Shown here one piece after another: positions 25,545 to 34,210 of a stretch of 48,172 nt of DNA (within the stretch, counting starts at the first letter, position 1; each line of letters opens with the position of its first letter). The stretch covers positions 1 to 48,172 of the forward strand of contig JASJAY010000066.1 of the NCBI GenBank assembly GCA_030066775.1. Direction: 5' to 3'. This DNA is from Planctomycetota bacterium (GTDB lineage: Bacteria > Planctomycetota > PLA2 > JAEUHO01). The translations under genes were made by a program, and so were the position numbers. The notes below the pieces were generated by a model. That model did no database searches, was not told the DNA's origin, and was given only the letters and a program-made list of their open reading frames with translations.

Positions 25545-26495
25545 GTGACGACCCACACCGAAGCAAGCCGTCGCACGAAGGGGAGGCGCGCCGCGAGGCG
25601 CGCCTCCGTCCCCCCGCGGGTGGTGCTCATCACGCGGCCGACGGAGCTCGACTGGCTCCTGCGGCGGCACGCGACGTTGCAGCAGGCGCGCTTCTTCCTC
25701 GAGCAGCGCGGTCAGTCGATGGACGAGGTCCAGCTCCGCCACGAGCAACAGCAGGCCGCGGTGCATCGCGCGCTCGGCGCGATTCCCGCCGACTGGCGCC
25801 GCGCCACCGCGCAGCGCGCGGACCTGAGCCGGTTCCTCTTCGAGCCGGCGGACATCGTCGTGATCGTGGGCCAGGACGGCCTGGTGGCGAACGTCGCCAA
25901 GTACCTCGATGGGCAGCGGGTGATCGGGCTGAACCCGGACCCCGATCGCTACGAGGGAATCCTGGTCCACCACGCGCCCGATCGCGTGGAGACGTTGTAC
26001 GGCGCCGCCGTTGCCGAGGCCCCTGACCTCGAGGTCCGCACCATGGTCAAGGCCGAGCTGGACGACGGGCGCAAGCTCCTCGCGCTCAACGAGGTGTTCA
26101 TCGGCCATGTGAGCCATCAGTCGGCGCGCTACGAGATCGCCTTCGGCGGTTCGGAGGAGAGCCACTCGTCCTCCGGGCTGATCGTGTCGACCGGCACCGG
26201 ATCCACGGGTTGGGCACGCTCGATCGCGCGTTCGCGTCGATGCGCGCTCGACCTCCCGCGGCCCGAAGACCGGCAGCTGGTGTTCTTCGTGCGCGAAGCG
26301 TGGCCGAGCGTCGCGACCCAGGCCGACCTCGTCGAGGGGCTCATCGGCGAGCGCGATGCGTTGGCCGTCGTCTCGCGCATGGAGACGGGCGGCGTGGTGT
26401 TCGGCGACGGCATCGAGAGCGATCGCATCGAGCTGCGCTGGGGCCAGACGATCCGCGTTTCCACCGCCGAGCGGCGGCTGCATCTGCTGCGCTGA
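25545..26495 (+). CDS. NAD kinase-like protein
   Basis: 316 residues from GTG 25545, with GGAGGTG upstream overlapping the preceding stop. The NAD kinase/diacylglycerol kinase fold is suggested by IVVIVGQDGLVANVAKYL, where the usual GGDG loop reads GQDG (residues 109-112). Also seen are VIGLNPDPDRYEGIL, LALNEVFIGH (the conserved Asn-Glu) and SSGLIVSTGTGSTGW, equivalent to the S-x-PTGSTAY loop. The N-terminal RRHATLQQARFFLEQRG is a family-specific lead. I recall similar proteins encoded beside SPFH and Nudix genes in actinobacteria, often named sugar kinase, but have not verified this. With an NrtR-type regulator upstream, phosphorylation of NAD or a related nucleotide is the best guess; activity with GQDG is uncertain. 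Confidence 0.72.
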   Translation: MTTHTEASRRTKGRRAARRASVPPRVVLITRPTELDWLLRRHATLQQARFFLEQRGQSMDEVQLRHEQQQAAVHRALGAIPADWRRATAQRADLSRFLFEPADIVVIVGQDGLVANVAKYLDGQRVIGLNPDPDRYEGILVHHAPDRVETLYGAAVAEAPDLEVRTMVKAELDDGRKLLALNEVFIGHVSHQSARYEIAFGGSEESHSSSGLIVSTGTGSTGWARSIARSRRCALDLPRPEDRQLVFFVREAWPSVATQADLVEGLIGERDALAVVSRMETGGVVFGDGIESDRIELRWGQTIRVSTAERRLHLLR

Positions 26496-26497
26496 CG

Positions 26498-26517
26498 GCG
26501 CGCGCTACGGCGCGCGC
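26498..26517. terminator. 8-bp GC hairpin with UACG tetraloop between convergent genes
   Basis: GCGCGCGC arms (26498-26505 and 26510-26517) close the tetraloop UACG on the plus-strand RNA, giving the extra-stable C-UACG-G form. It lies three bases after the NAD kinase-like stop and covers the stop of the convergent sigma fusion gene. No U-tract follows, so this could be a processing or protection hairpin rather than an intrinsic terminator. Confidence 0.4.
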
Positions 26518-29500
26518 TCCAGCTGCAGCTCGTACGGCGCGTCGGCGCTCAGTCGTTCGATCTCGAGCTCCGCGCGGTGCTTCACGCCCTTGATGGTCTT
26601 GCGCGCCACCATGCGGCACGCGCGAAGCGAGGGGGACACCAGCATGAAGAAGGAGCCGTCCTTCTGGGTGTAGCCCGTGCCCCTGGGGCGCGTTGATCCG
26701 GCGTCGTCGAACAGCCGCACGTGGACCTTCGCGGCGTTGCTCCCGTCTGCGAATCGGACGCGCCCAGTGATGCGCAGCGGTGTTTCCAGCCGGACGACGA
26801 CCTCCTCGGTACCCGGCGTGCCCGTCGTGGGCGGCGACAGCCAGAAGGAGCCGTCGGTCTTGGGGGTCAGGTAGACGAACACCTTGCGCGGGACCGCGCT
26901 GAGCCCCTCTACGAGTACGCGTCCGTTTGCGTCCGTCGTGTGCACGGGATGGCCTGGCAAGTCAGGATCGAGCTGCACCCGCGCGCCGGAAACGGAGCGA
27001 CCCTCCGGATCGAGAACGCGAATGGGCAGCGTGAGCTGGCCGCGCAGGGCGTAGGTCTGGATGCGCACGTCGCGGGCGCCTGCCCGTACGCCACGGGCGA
27101 CACCACGGAACCCACTGGCGTCGCTGCTGCCGTCGTCCCCATCGATCTGGCCGTCGAACCGGATCTCGAGCACGTCGGTTCGAGCGCAGCGCATGGCGAA
27201 TCGGCCATCGGCGTCCGTTCGCGCCGCCGCGTGGTAAGCGCCGGCCATGCGTCCACTGAGCAGGGCGCGCGGGATCGGGCGCCCATGGGGGTCGAGCAGG
27301 ACACCCTCGATGGTCACGGCGCGTTCGAGTCGAATGACGAGCTCATTCGTGTCGCTGGGAATGGGCTGCCGGCCGGGATCGAGGACGCCTTGGAGCGTGA
27401 AGGGAATGACGCGGACGTGCTCGTACCCCGACGGGATGTTCAGGACGGCGACGCCGAGCGCGTTCAGGTTTGCCGTGACCCGCGGCGTCGGCCGGCCGAT
27501 GCTCGATTTCGCGCGCGCCTCCACGTAGCCGTCGGTTACAGGTTCGCCATCAGGGTCCAGAACGCGCACCGTGAGCTCCCGCGTTCCGACGAGCTGGATG
27601 TTGACGGTGCGGCGGCGTGTGCCCTCGGTCAGGCGCACGGAAACCTCGACCTCGGGTCCGTTCGGCTGTCGACACAGAAGCGTGAACTGGCCCGCGCACA
27701 GGCCGGTGACCACGAAGCGTCCCAGGTCGTCGGTCTTCGCTGTGTCCGTGTGTCCGTACGAGCGCTGCGCCGGGGCGCCGGACTCGCGCCCAGCCGCCCG
27801 GTCCGCGTTGGCGCCCTTCACGCGCACTTCCAGTCCCCGGGCGGGCTCGCCGTTCGGCAGATAGACCCGCCCGACGATCGTGTGGGGCGGCCCGAGAACC
27901 ACGTCGCCGATGTCCTTGGTTCCCTTGACCACGGCGTCCACGTCGACATGGCGCCGTCCGTAGCCCGGTGCGCGCACGATGACGGTGTGGGGGAGGTCGG
28001 CCACCAAATCCGCCAGCGTGAAGCGTCCCTGGTCGTCTGCCCAGCCGTTGGCCATGGAGATCTGCTGGCTGCCGCGTTCGAACACCGCTCCGACCACCGC
28101 AACCCAAGCGCGCGCGATGGGCGCCCCGTCCTCGTCCACCACGCGGCCACGAATCGACGTCGCGGCATCCAGCACGAAGTCCACCGTGCTGGCGTCGCCC
28201 ACGAAGCGCTCGACGCGGCCATAGCCATCGGCAAGGACGTGCAGGTCCCTGATCCCCTTGCCGGTCCAGCCGTGCAGCATGTATCGGCCGTCGTCATCCG
28301 TGCGGGCCATCGGATGGAGCGTCCAGTTCATCCCCACACGCGCCCCGGCGATGGGGTGTCCGGTGGCCCTGTCCGAGACGACGCCTCGAAGGGTGCGGCC
28401 CTCTGGGAGCTGCAGCTCGTGCTCGTGGGTCCCGGCCTTCGGGAGGGTCACGCGAGCCCAGCGCGAGACGCCCCAGCCTGCTCGCTGCGGATGCGCCCAG
28501 AAGGCGATGCGCTTTCCCGGCGCCAGGCCCTCGAGGTAGGCAACGCCCTCGGCATCCGTCTCGATGGTGCCGTCGAACTCGGCGCCAACGAGCGAGATCG
28601 GCACGGCCGCGCCGGGGCCGCCGCCAGGTGCGAGGACGCGGATCCGGATCGCGACCGCGTCGTCGAGGACGATGTCCACGCGTTCGCCTGCGCGCACGCG
28701 CAGGATCGTCCGGGGAACGAACCCGTCCGCGCTCACGCGGAGCTTGCGCTGCTCGCCCTCACGGAGACGGAACTTGAACGTGCCCTGGCGACCACTGCGG
28801 GTCGACGGCCCTGCTGCCCACTCCGCTTCGCCCAAGGGGTTCGTGATCACGCCGCGATCCCGCCACGGGGCGTCGAAGAGCTGGACCCTCGCACCGACCA
28901 CCGGCGTGCCGTCCTTCAGTCGCACGATCCCGTGCACGTCGAGGTCGCGGTCGATGGCGTCGAGGTCGACGTCCGGGCCGGGGCGGGAGGCCTCCGGCGT
29001 CACGTCGGTCGGCGTGGGGCCGACGCCATCGAGCTCGGGGACGGGGGCGTCCGGGTCCGTCGGACCACCGCTGGCGACGACGGGGTCGCGCTCGGAGGGG
29101 ACGTCGGCGGAGCGCCAGTCCAGGGGATCCGTGAGCACGAGCAAGATCGCTGCGACGGCCACGGCCGCCAGGACGAGCTTCTGCATGAGGATCCCTCCGG
29201 ATAGGGCGGCGCTCGTCGCGGCGCTGCCGGCTGCGGCTGCGGGTGCGGCGACCTGCGCCGCGCTCAGCACCTGCGCGCGGATGTGCAGCAGTCCGAGCGG
29301 CGCGGCGAGCGCGTTGAGCGCGCGGGGGCGGCTCTCCTGCGGCAGCTCCGCCTTGAGCTTGAGCAGGCCGCGATGGATGTGGGAGCGGACCGTCGCCGGC
29401 GGACGCCGCTCGAGCCGCGCGATCTCCGCGGGCTCGAGCCCATGCTGGAGACGCAGGATGAGCGTCGACCGGTAGGGGTCGGGGAGGCGTTCGACCGCTT

Positions 29501-29855
29501 CCGCGACGAGCGTCGTCCACTCCATCTCCGCGACGACGTCGCTCGTCGTGGGCGCGCGCAGCGGCTGCTTCGGCAGCGCCTCCTGCGTGCGCGCGGCGTG
29601 GGTGCGTCGCACCACGTTGCGCAGGATGCCGAGCAGCCAGGGCGTCAGCGGCCGCTGGCCGTCCCATCCGTCGGCGCGGTCGATGGCGATCAGCCACGTC
29701 TGCTGGAGCCACTCCTCGGCCTGCGACGGGTCGCCGGCGAAGTGCATGGCCACACGCAGGAGCTCGTCGGCGGTGCGATCGAAGACCAAGCCCAGCGCGC
29801 GCACGTCCCCCTGATCCCGATAGCGCCGGAACAGGGATTCGATGCGCCTCGCCAT
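26505..29855 (-). CDS. ECF sigma factor fused to membrane helix and large carboxypeptidase-regulatory-like region
   Basis: 1116 residues from ATG at 29855, with AAGGA upstream. Residues ~25-90 are a sigma-70 region 2 (DELLRVAMHFAGDPSQAEEW, WLIAIDRADGW) and ~115-170 a region 4 with helix-turn-helix (AVERLPDPYRSTLILRLQHG, PAEIARLERRPPATVRSHI). After an Ala-rich linker, one hydrophobic helix (~226-241) crosses the membrane. About 870 residues of tandem beta-sandwich CarboxypepD_reg-like repeats follow (GIVRLKDGTPVVGARVQLF, GVVSDRATGHPIAGARV, GRVVDEDGAPIARAWV, GRVYLPNGEPARGLEVRV and more), with SDG/TDA-DGR turns. The reading frame is unbroken. The likely topology is cytoplasmic sigma domains with an external sensing or adhesive region, a one-protein alternative to sigma/anti-sigma pairs. 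No anti-sigma gene is adjacent. Confidence 0.88.
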   Translation of the reverse strand: MARRIESLFRRYRDQGDVRALGLVFDRTADELLRVAMHFAGDPSQAEEWLQQTWLIAIDRADGWDGQRPLTPWLLGILRNVVRRTHAARTQEALPKQPLRAPTTSDVVAEMEWTTLVAEAVERLPDPYRSTLILRLQHGLEPAEIARLERRPPATVRSHIHRGLLKLKAELPQESRPRALNALAAPLGLLHIRAQVLSAAQVAAPAAAAGSAATSAALSGGILMQKLVLAAVAVAAILLVLTDPLDWRSADVPSERDPVVASGGPTDPDAPVPELDGVGPTPTDVTPEASRPGPDVDLDAIDRDLDVHGIVRLKDGTPVVGARVQLFDAPWRDRGVITNPLGEAEWAAGPSTRSGRQGTFKFRLREGEQRKLRVSADGFVPRTILRVRAGERVDIVLDDAVAIRIRVLAPGGGPGAAVPISLVGAEFDGTIETDAEGVAYLEGLAPGKRIAFWAHPQRAGWGVSRWARVTLPKAGTHEHELQLPEGRTLRGVVSDRATGHPIAGARVGMNWTLHPMARTDDDGRYMLHGWTGKGIRDLHVLADGYGRVERFVGDASTVDFVLDAATSIRGRVVDEDGAPIARAWVAVVGAVFERGSQQISMANGWADDQGRFTLADLVADLPHTVIVRAPGYGRRHVDVDAVVKGTKDIGDVVLGPPHTIVGRVYLPNGEPARGLEVRVKGANADRAAGRESGAPAQRSYGHTDTAKTDDLGRFVVTGLCAGQFTLLCRQPNGPEVEVSVRLTEGTRRRTVNIQLVGTRELTVRVLDPDGEPVTDGYVEARAKSSIGRPTPRVTANLNALGVAVLNIPSGYEHVRVIPFTLQGVLDPGRQPIPSDTNELVIRLERAVTIEGVLLDPHGRPIPRALLSGRMAGAYHAAARTDADGRFAMRCARTDVLEIRFDGQIDGDDGSSDASGFRGVARGVRAGARDVRIQTYALRGQLTLPIRVLDPEGRSVSGARVQLDPDLPGHPVHTTDANGRVLVEGLSAVPRKVFVYLTPKTDGSFWLSPPTTGTPGTEEVVVRLETPLRITGRVRFADGSNAAKVHVRLFDDAGSTRPRGTGYTQKDGSFFMLVSPSLRACRMVARKTIKGVKHRAELEIERLSADAPYELQLERAP

Positions 29856-30006
29856 GTCCTTACTTCAGACGAGGGCGGCTCGCGTTGCAGTGCTTTTCGG
29901 ATTTCTGTCCTCACGGGCCGGCGGTCGACCCCGACGGGTGGCATTCGGAGCGAGCACCAGGAGGGCGCGCGATGGCCGTCGCGGCGACGGATACACTGGC
30001 CGCAGC

Positions 30007-30029
30007 CTGCTCGTCCGCCCGACGAGCAG
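30007..30029. promoter_or_regulatory. Inverted repeat upstream of PAS-like gene, candidate operator
   Basis: CTGCTCGTC (30007-30015) and GACGAGCAG (30021-30029) are perfect 9-base inverted arms with a 5-base spacer. They lie about ten bases after a TACACT (29992-29997) that could be a -10 element, and 29 bases before the ATG at 30058. It could be an operator over the transcription start or a 5' leader hairpin. Confidence 0.4.
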
Positions 30030-30057
30030 CTGCGTCGCGCCTCGAGAGGGGACGCCC

Positions 30058-30717
30058 ATGGCTACGGAGCTCGTCGACGAGGGGTTCAAAGCACTCCTCG
30101 AGCCCTACGACCCGGACGTGCTGCGCATTCACCAAGGCGCCATCTACGGCCTGTGGGCCGACCTCCGATTCGCGTACTTCAATCCCGCGTGGTTCACGTT
30201 CGCCGAAGAGAACGGGGGCGAGCCGCGGCTGTCGCAGTCGTGCACGCTCGGCAGCTCGCTGCTCGATGCCTTGCCCCCGGAGCTGCGGCTCTTCTACCAC
30301 GCGCACTACTCCCGGGTGCTGCACTCCGAGCGTCACTGGACGCACGAGTACGAGTGCTCCAGCCGCGACCGCTACCGCCGCTTCCACCAGGTCGTCTACC
30401 CGCTGGGCCGGGGCAAGGGTCTGCTGGTCGTCAACTCCCTCGTGGTCGAGGCGCCCCACGACCTCGAGCGCCGCGCGCCCTTTCCCCCGGACGAGCCGCT
30501 CTACTTAGGCGAGTCCGGCCTGATCACGCAGTGCGCCCATTGCCGACGAACCCAGCGTCGTAACGATCCCAACCGTTGGGACTGGGTGCCGGCGTGGGTC
30601 GAGCGCATGCCGCTCAACACCACCCACGCGTTCTGTCCCCCGTGCTACGGGTTCTACTTCCGGGATCCCGCGTGGCGCGAGGATGCCGACGGGAGCCCGC
30701 GCGACGAGACCGCGTGA
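30058..30717 (+). CDS. PAS-like domain protein with C-terminal four-cysteine motif
   Basis: 219 residues from ATG 30058, with GAGGGGA upstream. Residues ~20-130 read like a divergent PAS domain (GLWADLRFAYFNPAWFTFA, LPPELRLFYHAHYSRVL, RRFHQVVYPLGRGKGLLVV). The C-terminus has CAHCRRTQRR ... WVPAWVERM ... HAFCPPCYGFY, resembling the CxxC...W...E...HxxCPxC module found at the end of some PAS and response-regulator proteins, probably metal-binding. No output domain is present, so it may act as a sensor or adaptor. It is divergent from the ECF sigma fusion across 202 bases containing an inverted repeat, so a regulatory link with that gene is possible but unproven. Confidence 0.68.
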   Translation: MATELVDEGFKALLEPYDPDVLRIHQGAIYGLWADLRFAYFNPAWFTFAEENGGEPRLSQSCTLGSSLLDALPPELRLFYHAHYSRVLHSERHWTHEYECSSRDRYRRFHQVVYPLGRGKGLLVVNSLVVEAPHDLERRAPFPPDEPLYLGESGLITQCAHCRRTQRRNDPNRWDWVPAWVERMPLNTTHAFCPPCYGFYFRDPAWREDADGSPRDETA

Positions 30718-30899
30718 GGGGGGAGCGGCGGGGCTGCCCCGAGACGGCGTCCCCTGGGACGCACCACGCCCCGTGCCCTGTCCGATACGGATCTGTCGCC
30801 ACAGCAGCCGACCGGGCGCGCCGGGTAGGATTGCGGACCGTCTCCTACGCGATCCGGGCCTTGGCCCTCGGGTTGCGGGCTAGGAACCGGAGGTGGTTC

Positions 30900-33176
30900 G
30901 TGATCCGACTTCGTAGCTCCGCCAGGGCGCCCGGCTGGCGGCCCGGCTTGTTCCAGCTCGCCCTCTGCGTGGCGCTTGCGTTCCTCTTCCTCGGCCCCGC
31001 GGTGGCCGAGGACGAGAAGAAGGACGAGGTGAAGCCCAAGGCGAAGCCGCCCCACGGGCTCGGCACCCGGGTAGGCGAGGCGAACCGCGAGCAGATGTGG
31101 CCGGCGCCGACGGCCGAGGACTGGGCCAAGCCCTGCCTCCTCACGTTCCAGCGCACCTGGGACGACGCGCTCGCCATCGCCAAGGAGACCGGCAAGCCGA
31201 TCCTCATCTGCATCAACATGGACGGCGAGATCGCCAGCGAGCACTGGGCCGGCAAGCGCTACCGTCAGCCCGAGGTCGCCAAGCTCTACGAGCCCTACGT
31301 CTGCGTGATCGCTTCCGTGTACAGGCACACGCCGCGGGACTACGACGATGCCGGCAAGCGCATCCTGTGTCCGCGCTTCGGCAGCGTGACGTGCGGCGAG
31401 CACATCGCGATCGAGCCGGTCATCTTCGAGAAGTTCTGCGACGGCCGCCGCATCGCGCCGCGCCACATCGCCGTGGACGTGGAGGGCAAGGAAGAGGCCT
31501 ACGACGTCTACTACGTCAACGACACCGCCGGCGTGATGGATGCGATCTACGAGGGCCGGGACAAGTTCCCGGAGGGCAAGCCGCCGATCGTGCGCGGCGA
31601 TCGCCCGATCCTCGAGCGCGTCGCGAGCCGCCACGTCGAGGATCGCGTCGCCGTCGAGAACGCCTACAAGAAGGGCGACGCCGAGCTGCGCAAGAAGCTG
31701 CTGGAGGCGGCGATCAAGCACAAGGACGCTGCGCAGCTCGACCTGCTGCGGCTGGCGATCTTCGGTCTCGATGTCGACCTGAGCAAGGTGGCCCGGGCCG
31801 CCCTCGCCAAGACCGATACGCCGATCGCGACGATGCTGATCAACGAGGCGCTGCGCGTGCCCATGGACGCCGCGGAGCGCGATGCGCTCATCGCCGCACT
31901 CAAGCGGCTGGGTGACTCTTCGGCCCTCGCGCGCTGGCTCGCCGGCGTGCACAAGGGACTGGCCGGCGGCTCCGGCTCCGTCGACGCAACGGGCTGGATG
32001 GACGCAGACCCGACCCAGCCCTCGCCCACGGCCGTGCCGCAGGACGTGGAGCTCGGGGCCGAGGTCGAGCGCCGCGCGCGTGAAGCCTACGAGCAGCCCG
32101 AGAGCCCCGAGTCGCGGCTCGAGTTCGCCGAGGCCACGCTCGCGCTCGCCCAGGAGGCCAAGCGCCTGTACCCCAACAACCAGCGCCGGGCGCGGATGAC
32201 GTCCGAGCACCTCTATCGCGACGCGAAGCAGGCGGCGCTCGAGGCCGAGCACCTGGGTGCGACGGGCTGGCGCGTCAACTCCGTCATCGCGCTCTCGGCC
32301 TACTACACGGGCGACATCGAGACGGCCTACGGCCACGCGGCGAAGGCCGTGGCGGAGATTCCCGCCGGCGACAGCGGCTGGAGCAGCATGGCCGTCGTGA
32401 CGATCTTCGCGGAGTCGCGCTTCAAGGCGATCAAGAAGGCGGTCAAGGCGAAGGAGGACTGGCCCAGCGAGTGGCTGGGCGACCTGCACGCCGCCTACTC
32501 GATCCTCATGCGCCACCCGCTCGGTACCGACGGGCAGGTCGTCTGGCACTACGAGTTCCTCGTCTGGCTCGGCGCGGAGCACCGCGCCGCGCGCGTGCTG
32601 CAAGAGGGCATCGGCCGCTTCCAGAACTCGCTCGAGCTGCACAAGCGCCTGCGCGACCGCCTGCTGAAGAAGCGCGGTGCTCGCGGCCTCGAGGGCGGCT
32701 ACGGCCGCATGCTCGAGAAGACGCCGGACTCGGCGACGCTCACGACGTTCGCGGGCTACGCCTCGATCGTCGCGGCGCAGCACCACCGGCGCATGCGCCG
32801 GTACGAGCAGTCGCTCGAGGCCTACGGGCGCGCGATCGCGCTCTACGAGAAGGCGATCGAGCAGGACGAGGCGTTCAAGGAGGTCTCCGACCACGCGATC
32901 GCGCTGGCGCATGCCGCGCGGGCGCGCGTCGCCTACCTCAAGAACGACGACGACACCGCGACCGACGAGATCGTGACGGCGCTCACGCGCAGCCCGGATG
33001 CGACCGGCACGCGCGACGAGATGGGCTTCACGCCGGGCGAGACGGCGCAGATGCTCCTGGCGCGCTTGAACGAGGACAAGCGCGAGGCGCAGGCGAAGCG
33101 CGTCGCGGAGGCGCTCAGCAAGGTGCCGCAGGAGCTGCTCAGGCCGGACATCGGGCTCGGCCCCGGCGGCCGGTAA
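30900..33176 (+). CDS. Exported thioredoxin-like and TPR protein
   Basis: 758 residues from GTG 30900, with GGAGG seven bases upstream. A signal peptide with an Arg-rich start ends GPAVAEDEKKDE. Residues ~75-210 are thioredoxin-like (TWDDALAIAKETGKPILIC, INMDGEIASEHW, PEVAKLYEPYVCVIASVYRH), but the CxxC position is replaced by polar residues, so no disulfide activity is expected. Residues ~260-340 are helical and HEAT-like. Residues ~400-740 are TPR-like helices (SLEAYGRAIALYEKAIEQDE). It precedes the MoxR gene by 44 bases on the same strand and may be the operon's first gene, acting in the periplasm alongside the Bat proteins. Its fold recalls the selenoprotein candidate at 3-1115. Confidence 0.75.
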   Translation: MIRLRSSARAPGWRPGLFQLALCVALAFLFLGPAVAEDEKKDEVKPKAKPPHGLGTRVGEANREQMWPAPTAEDWAKPCLLTFQRTWDDALAIAKETGKPILICINMDGEIASEHWAGKRYRQPEVAKLYEPYVCVIASVYRHTPRDYDDAGKRILCPRFGSVTCGEHIAIEPVIFEKFCDGRRIAPRHIAVDVEGKEEAYDVYYVNDTAGVMDAIYEGRDKFPEGKPPIVRGDRPILERVASRHVEDRVAVENAYKKGDAELRKKLLEAAIKHKDAAQLDLLRLAIFGLDVDLSKVARAALAKTDTPIATMLINEALRVPMDAAERDALIAALKRLGDSSALARWLAGVHKGLAGGSGSVDATGWMDADPTQPSPTAVPQDVELGAEVERRAREAYEQPESPESRLEFAEATLALAQEAKRLYPNNQRRARMTSEHLYRDAKQAALEAEHLGATGWRVNSVIALSAYYTGDIETAYGHAAKAVAEIPAGDSGWSSMAVVTIFAESRFKAIKKAVKAKEDWPSEWLGDLHAAYSILMRHPLGTDGQVVWHYEFLVWLGAEHRAARVLQEGIGRFQNSLELHKRLRDRLLKKRGARGLEGGYGRMLEKTPDSATLTTFAGYASIVAAQHHRRMRRYEQSLEAYGRAIALYEKAIEQDEAFKEVSDHAIALAHAARARVAYLKNDDDTATDEIVTALTRSPDATGTRDEMGFTPGETAQMLLARLNEDKREAQAKRVAEALSKVPQELLRPDIGLGPGGR

Positions 33177-33220
33177 GCACGGCGGCGCGTGTACCCTCGG
33201 CGCCGAAGGAGACGTCTGCC

Positions 33221-34210
33221 GTGACCGATGTCCAGGCCCTGGCCGCGCAGATCGAGGAGGAGAGCGGCTTCCTCCGTGATGTCGTCCGTGAAGTGGAAGG
33301 CGTCATCGTCGGACAGAAGCCGCTCGTGCAGAGCCTGCTGATCGGGCTCCTGGCCGATGGGCACGTCCTGCTCGAGGGGCTGCCCGGCTTGGCCAAGTCC
33401 ATGGCGGTGCAGTCGCTGGCTTCCGCCCTTGGCGGCACGTTCCGGCGCATCCAGTTCACGCCCGATCTCCTGCCCTCGGACCTGCTCGGCACGCAGGTCT
33501 ACAACCCGAAGTCCGGCGAGTGGGCCGTGCGCGAAGGGCCGGTGTTCGCCAACTTCGTGCTCGCTGACGAGATCAACCGCGCGCCGGCGAAGGTGCAGTC
33601 GGCGCTGCTGGAGGCGATGGAAGAGCGCCAGGTCAGCCTGGCGGGGGAGACGCACACGCTCCCGGCACCCTTCTTCGTGCTCGCGACCCAGAACCCCGTC
33701 GAGCTCGAGGGCACGTACCCGCTGCCCGAGGCGCAGATCGACCGCTTCATGCTGAAGGTCGTGGTGGGCTACCCGAGTCGCGAGGACGAGCCGCGGATCA
33801 TCGAGCGCATGGTGAAGACCACGGAACGGCCCGTCGCCAAGGCCGTGGCCACGCCGGAGCAGGTGCTGGGGGCCCGCGCGCTCATGGACCAGGTCTACGT
33901 CGACGAGAAGCTCATGGCGTACGTCGTCGACCTCGTCTTCGCGACCCGCGAGCCGGCCCAGGCGGGCCTCGCCGAGCTCGAGCCGCTCACGCTCTACGGC
34001 GCGTCGCCGCGTGCGAGCATCGCCCTCGTGCGGGCCGGGCGGGCGCGCGCCTTCCTCGACGGCCGCGGGTACGTGACGCCGCACGACATCAAGGCGGTCG
34101 GCACCGAGGTGCTGCGCCATCGCGTGATCACGACATACGAGGCCGAGGCGGAGGGCGTCACCTCCGAGCAGGTGATCCAGCGGGTGTTCGACACCGTCGA
34201 GGTCCCCTAG
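33221..34210 (+). CDS. MoxR-family AAA+ ATPase
   Basis: 329 residues from GTG 33221, with AAGGAG upstream. A typical MoxR chaperone-like AAA+ ATPase: EGLPGLAKS is the Walker A (Lys59), VLADEINRAPAKVQSALLEAME the Walker B region (in two parts), FFVLATQNPVELEGTYPLPE sensor 1 and ASPRASIALVRAGRA sensor 2. MoxR proteins work with VWA-domain partners in metal insertion or complex assembly, and five of the next six genes encode such partners. Its stop (34208-34210) is directly followed by the DUF58 ATG at 34211. The protein has no signal, so it is cytoplasmic. Confidence 0.95.
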   Translation: MTDVQALAAQIEEESGFLRDVVREVEGVIVGQKPLVQSLLIGLLADGHVLLEGLPGLAKSMAVQSLASALGGTFRRIQFTPDLLPSDLLGTQVYNPKSGEWAVREGPVFANFVLADEINRAPAKVQSALLEAMEERQVSLAGETHTLPAPFFVLATQNPVELEGTYPLPEAQIDRFMLKVVVGYPSREDEPRIIERMVKTTERPVAKAVATPEQVLGARALMDQVYVDEKLMAYVVDLVFATREPAQAGLAELEPLTLYGASPRASIALVRAGRARAFLDGRGYVTPHDIKAVGTEVLRHRVITTYEAEAEGVTSEQVIQRVFDTVEVP

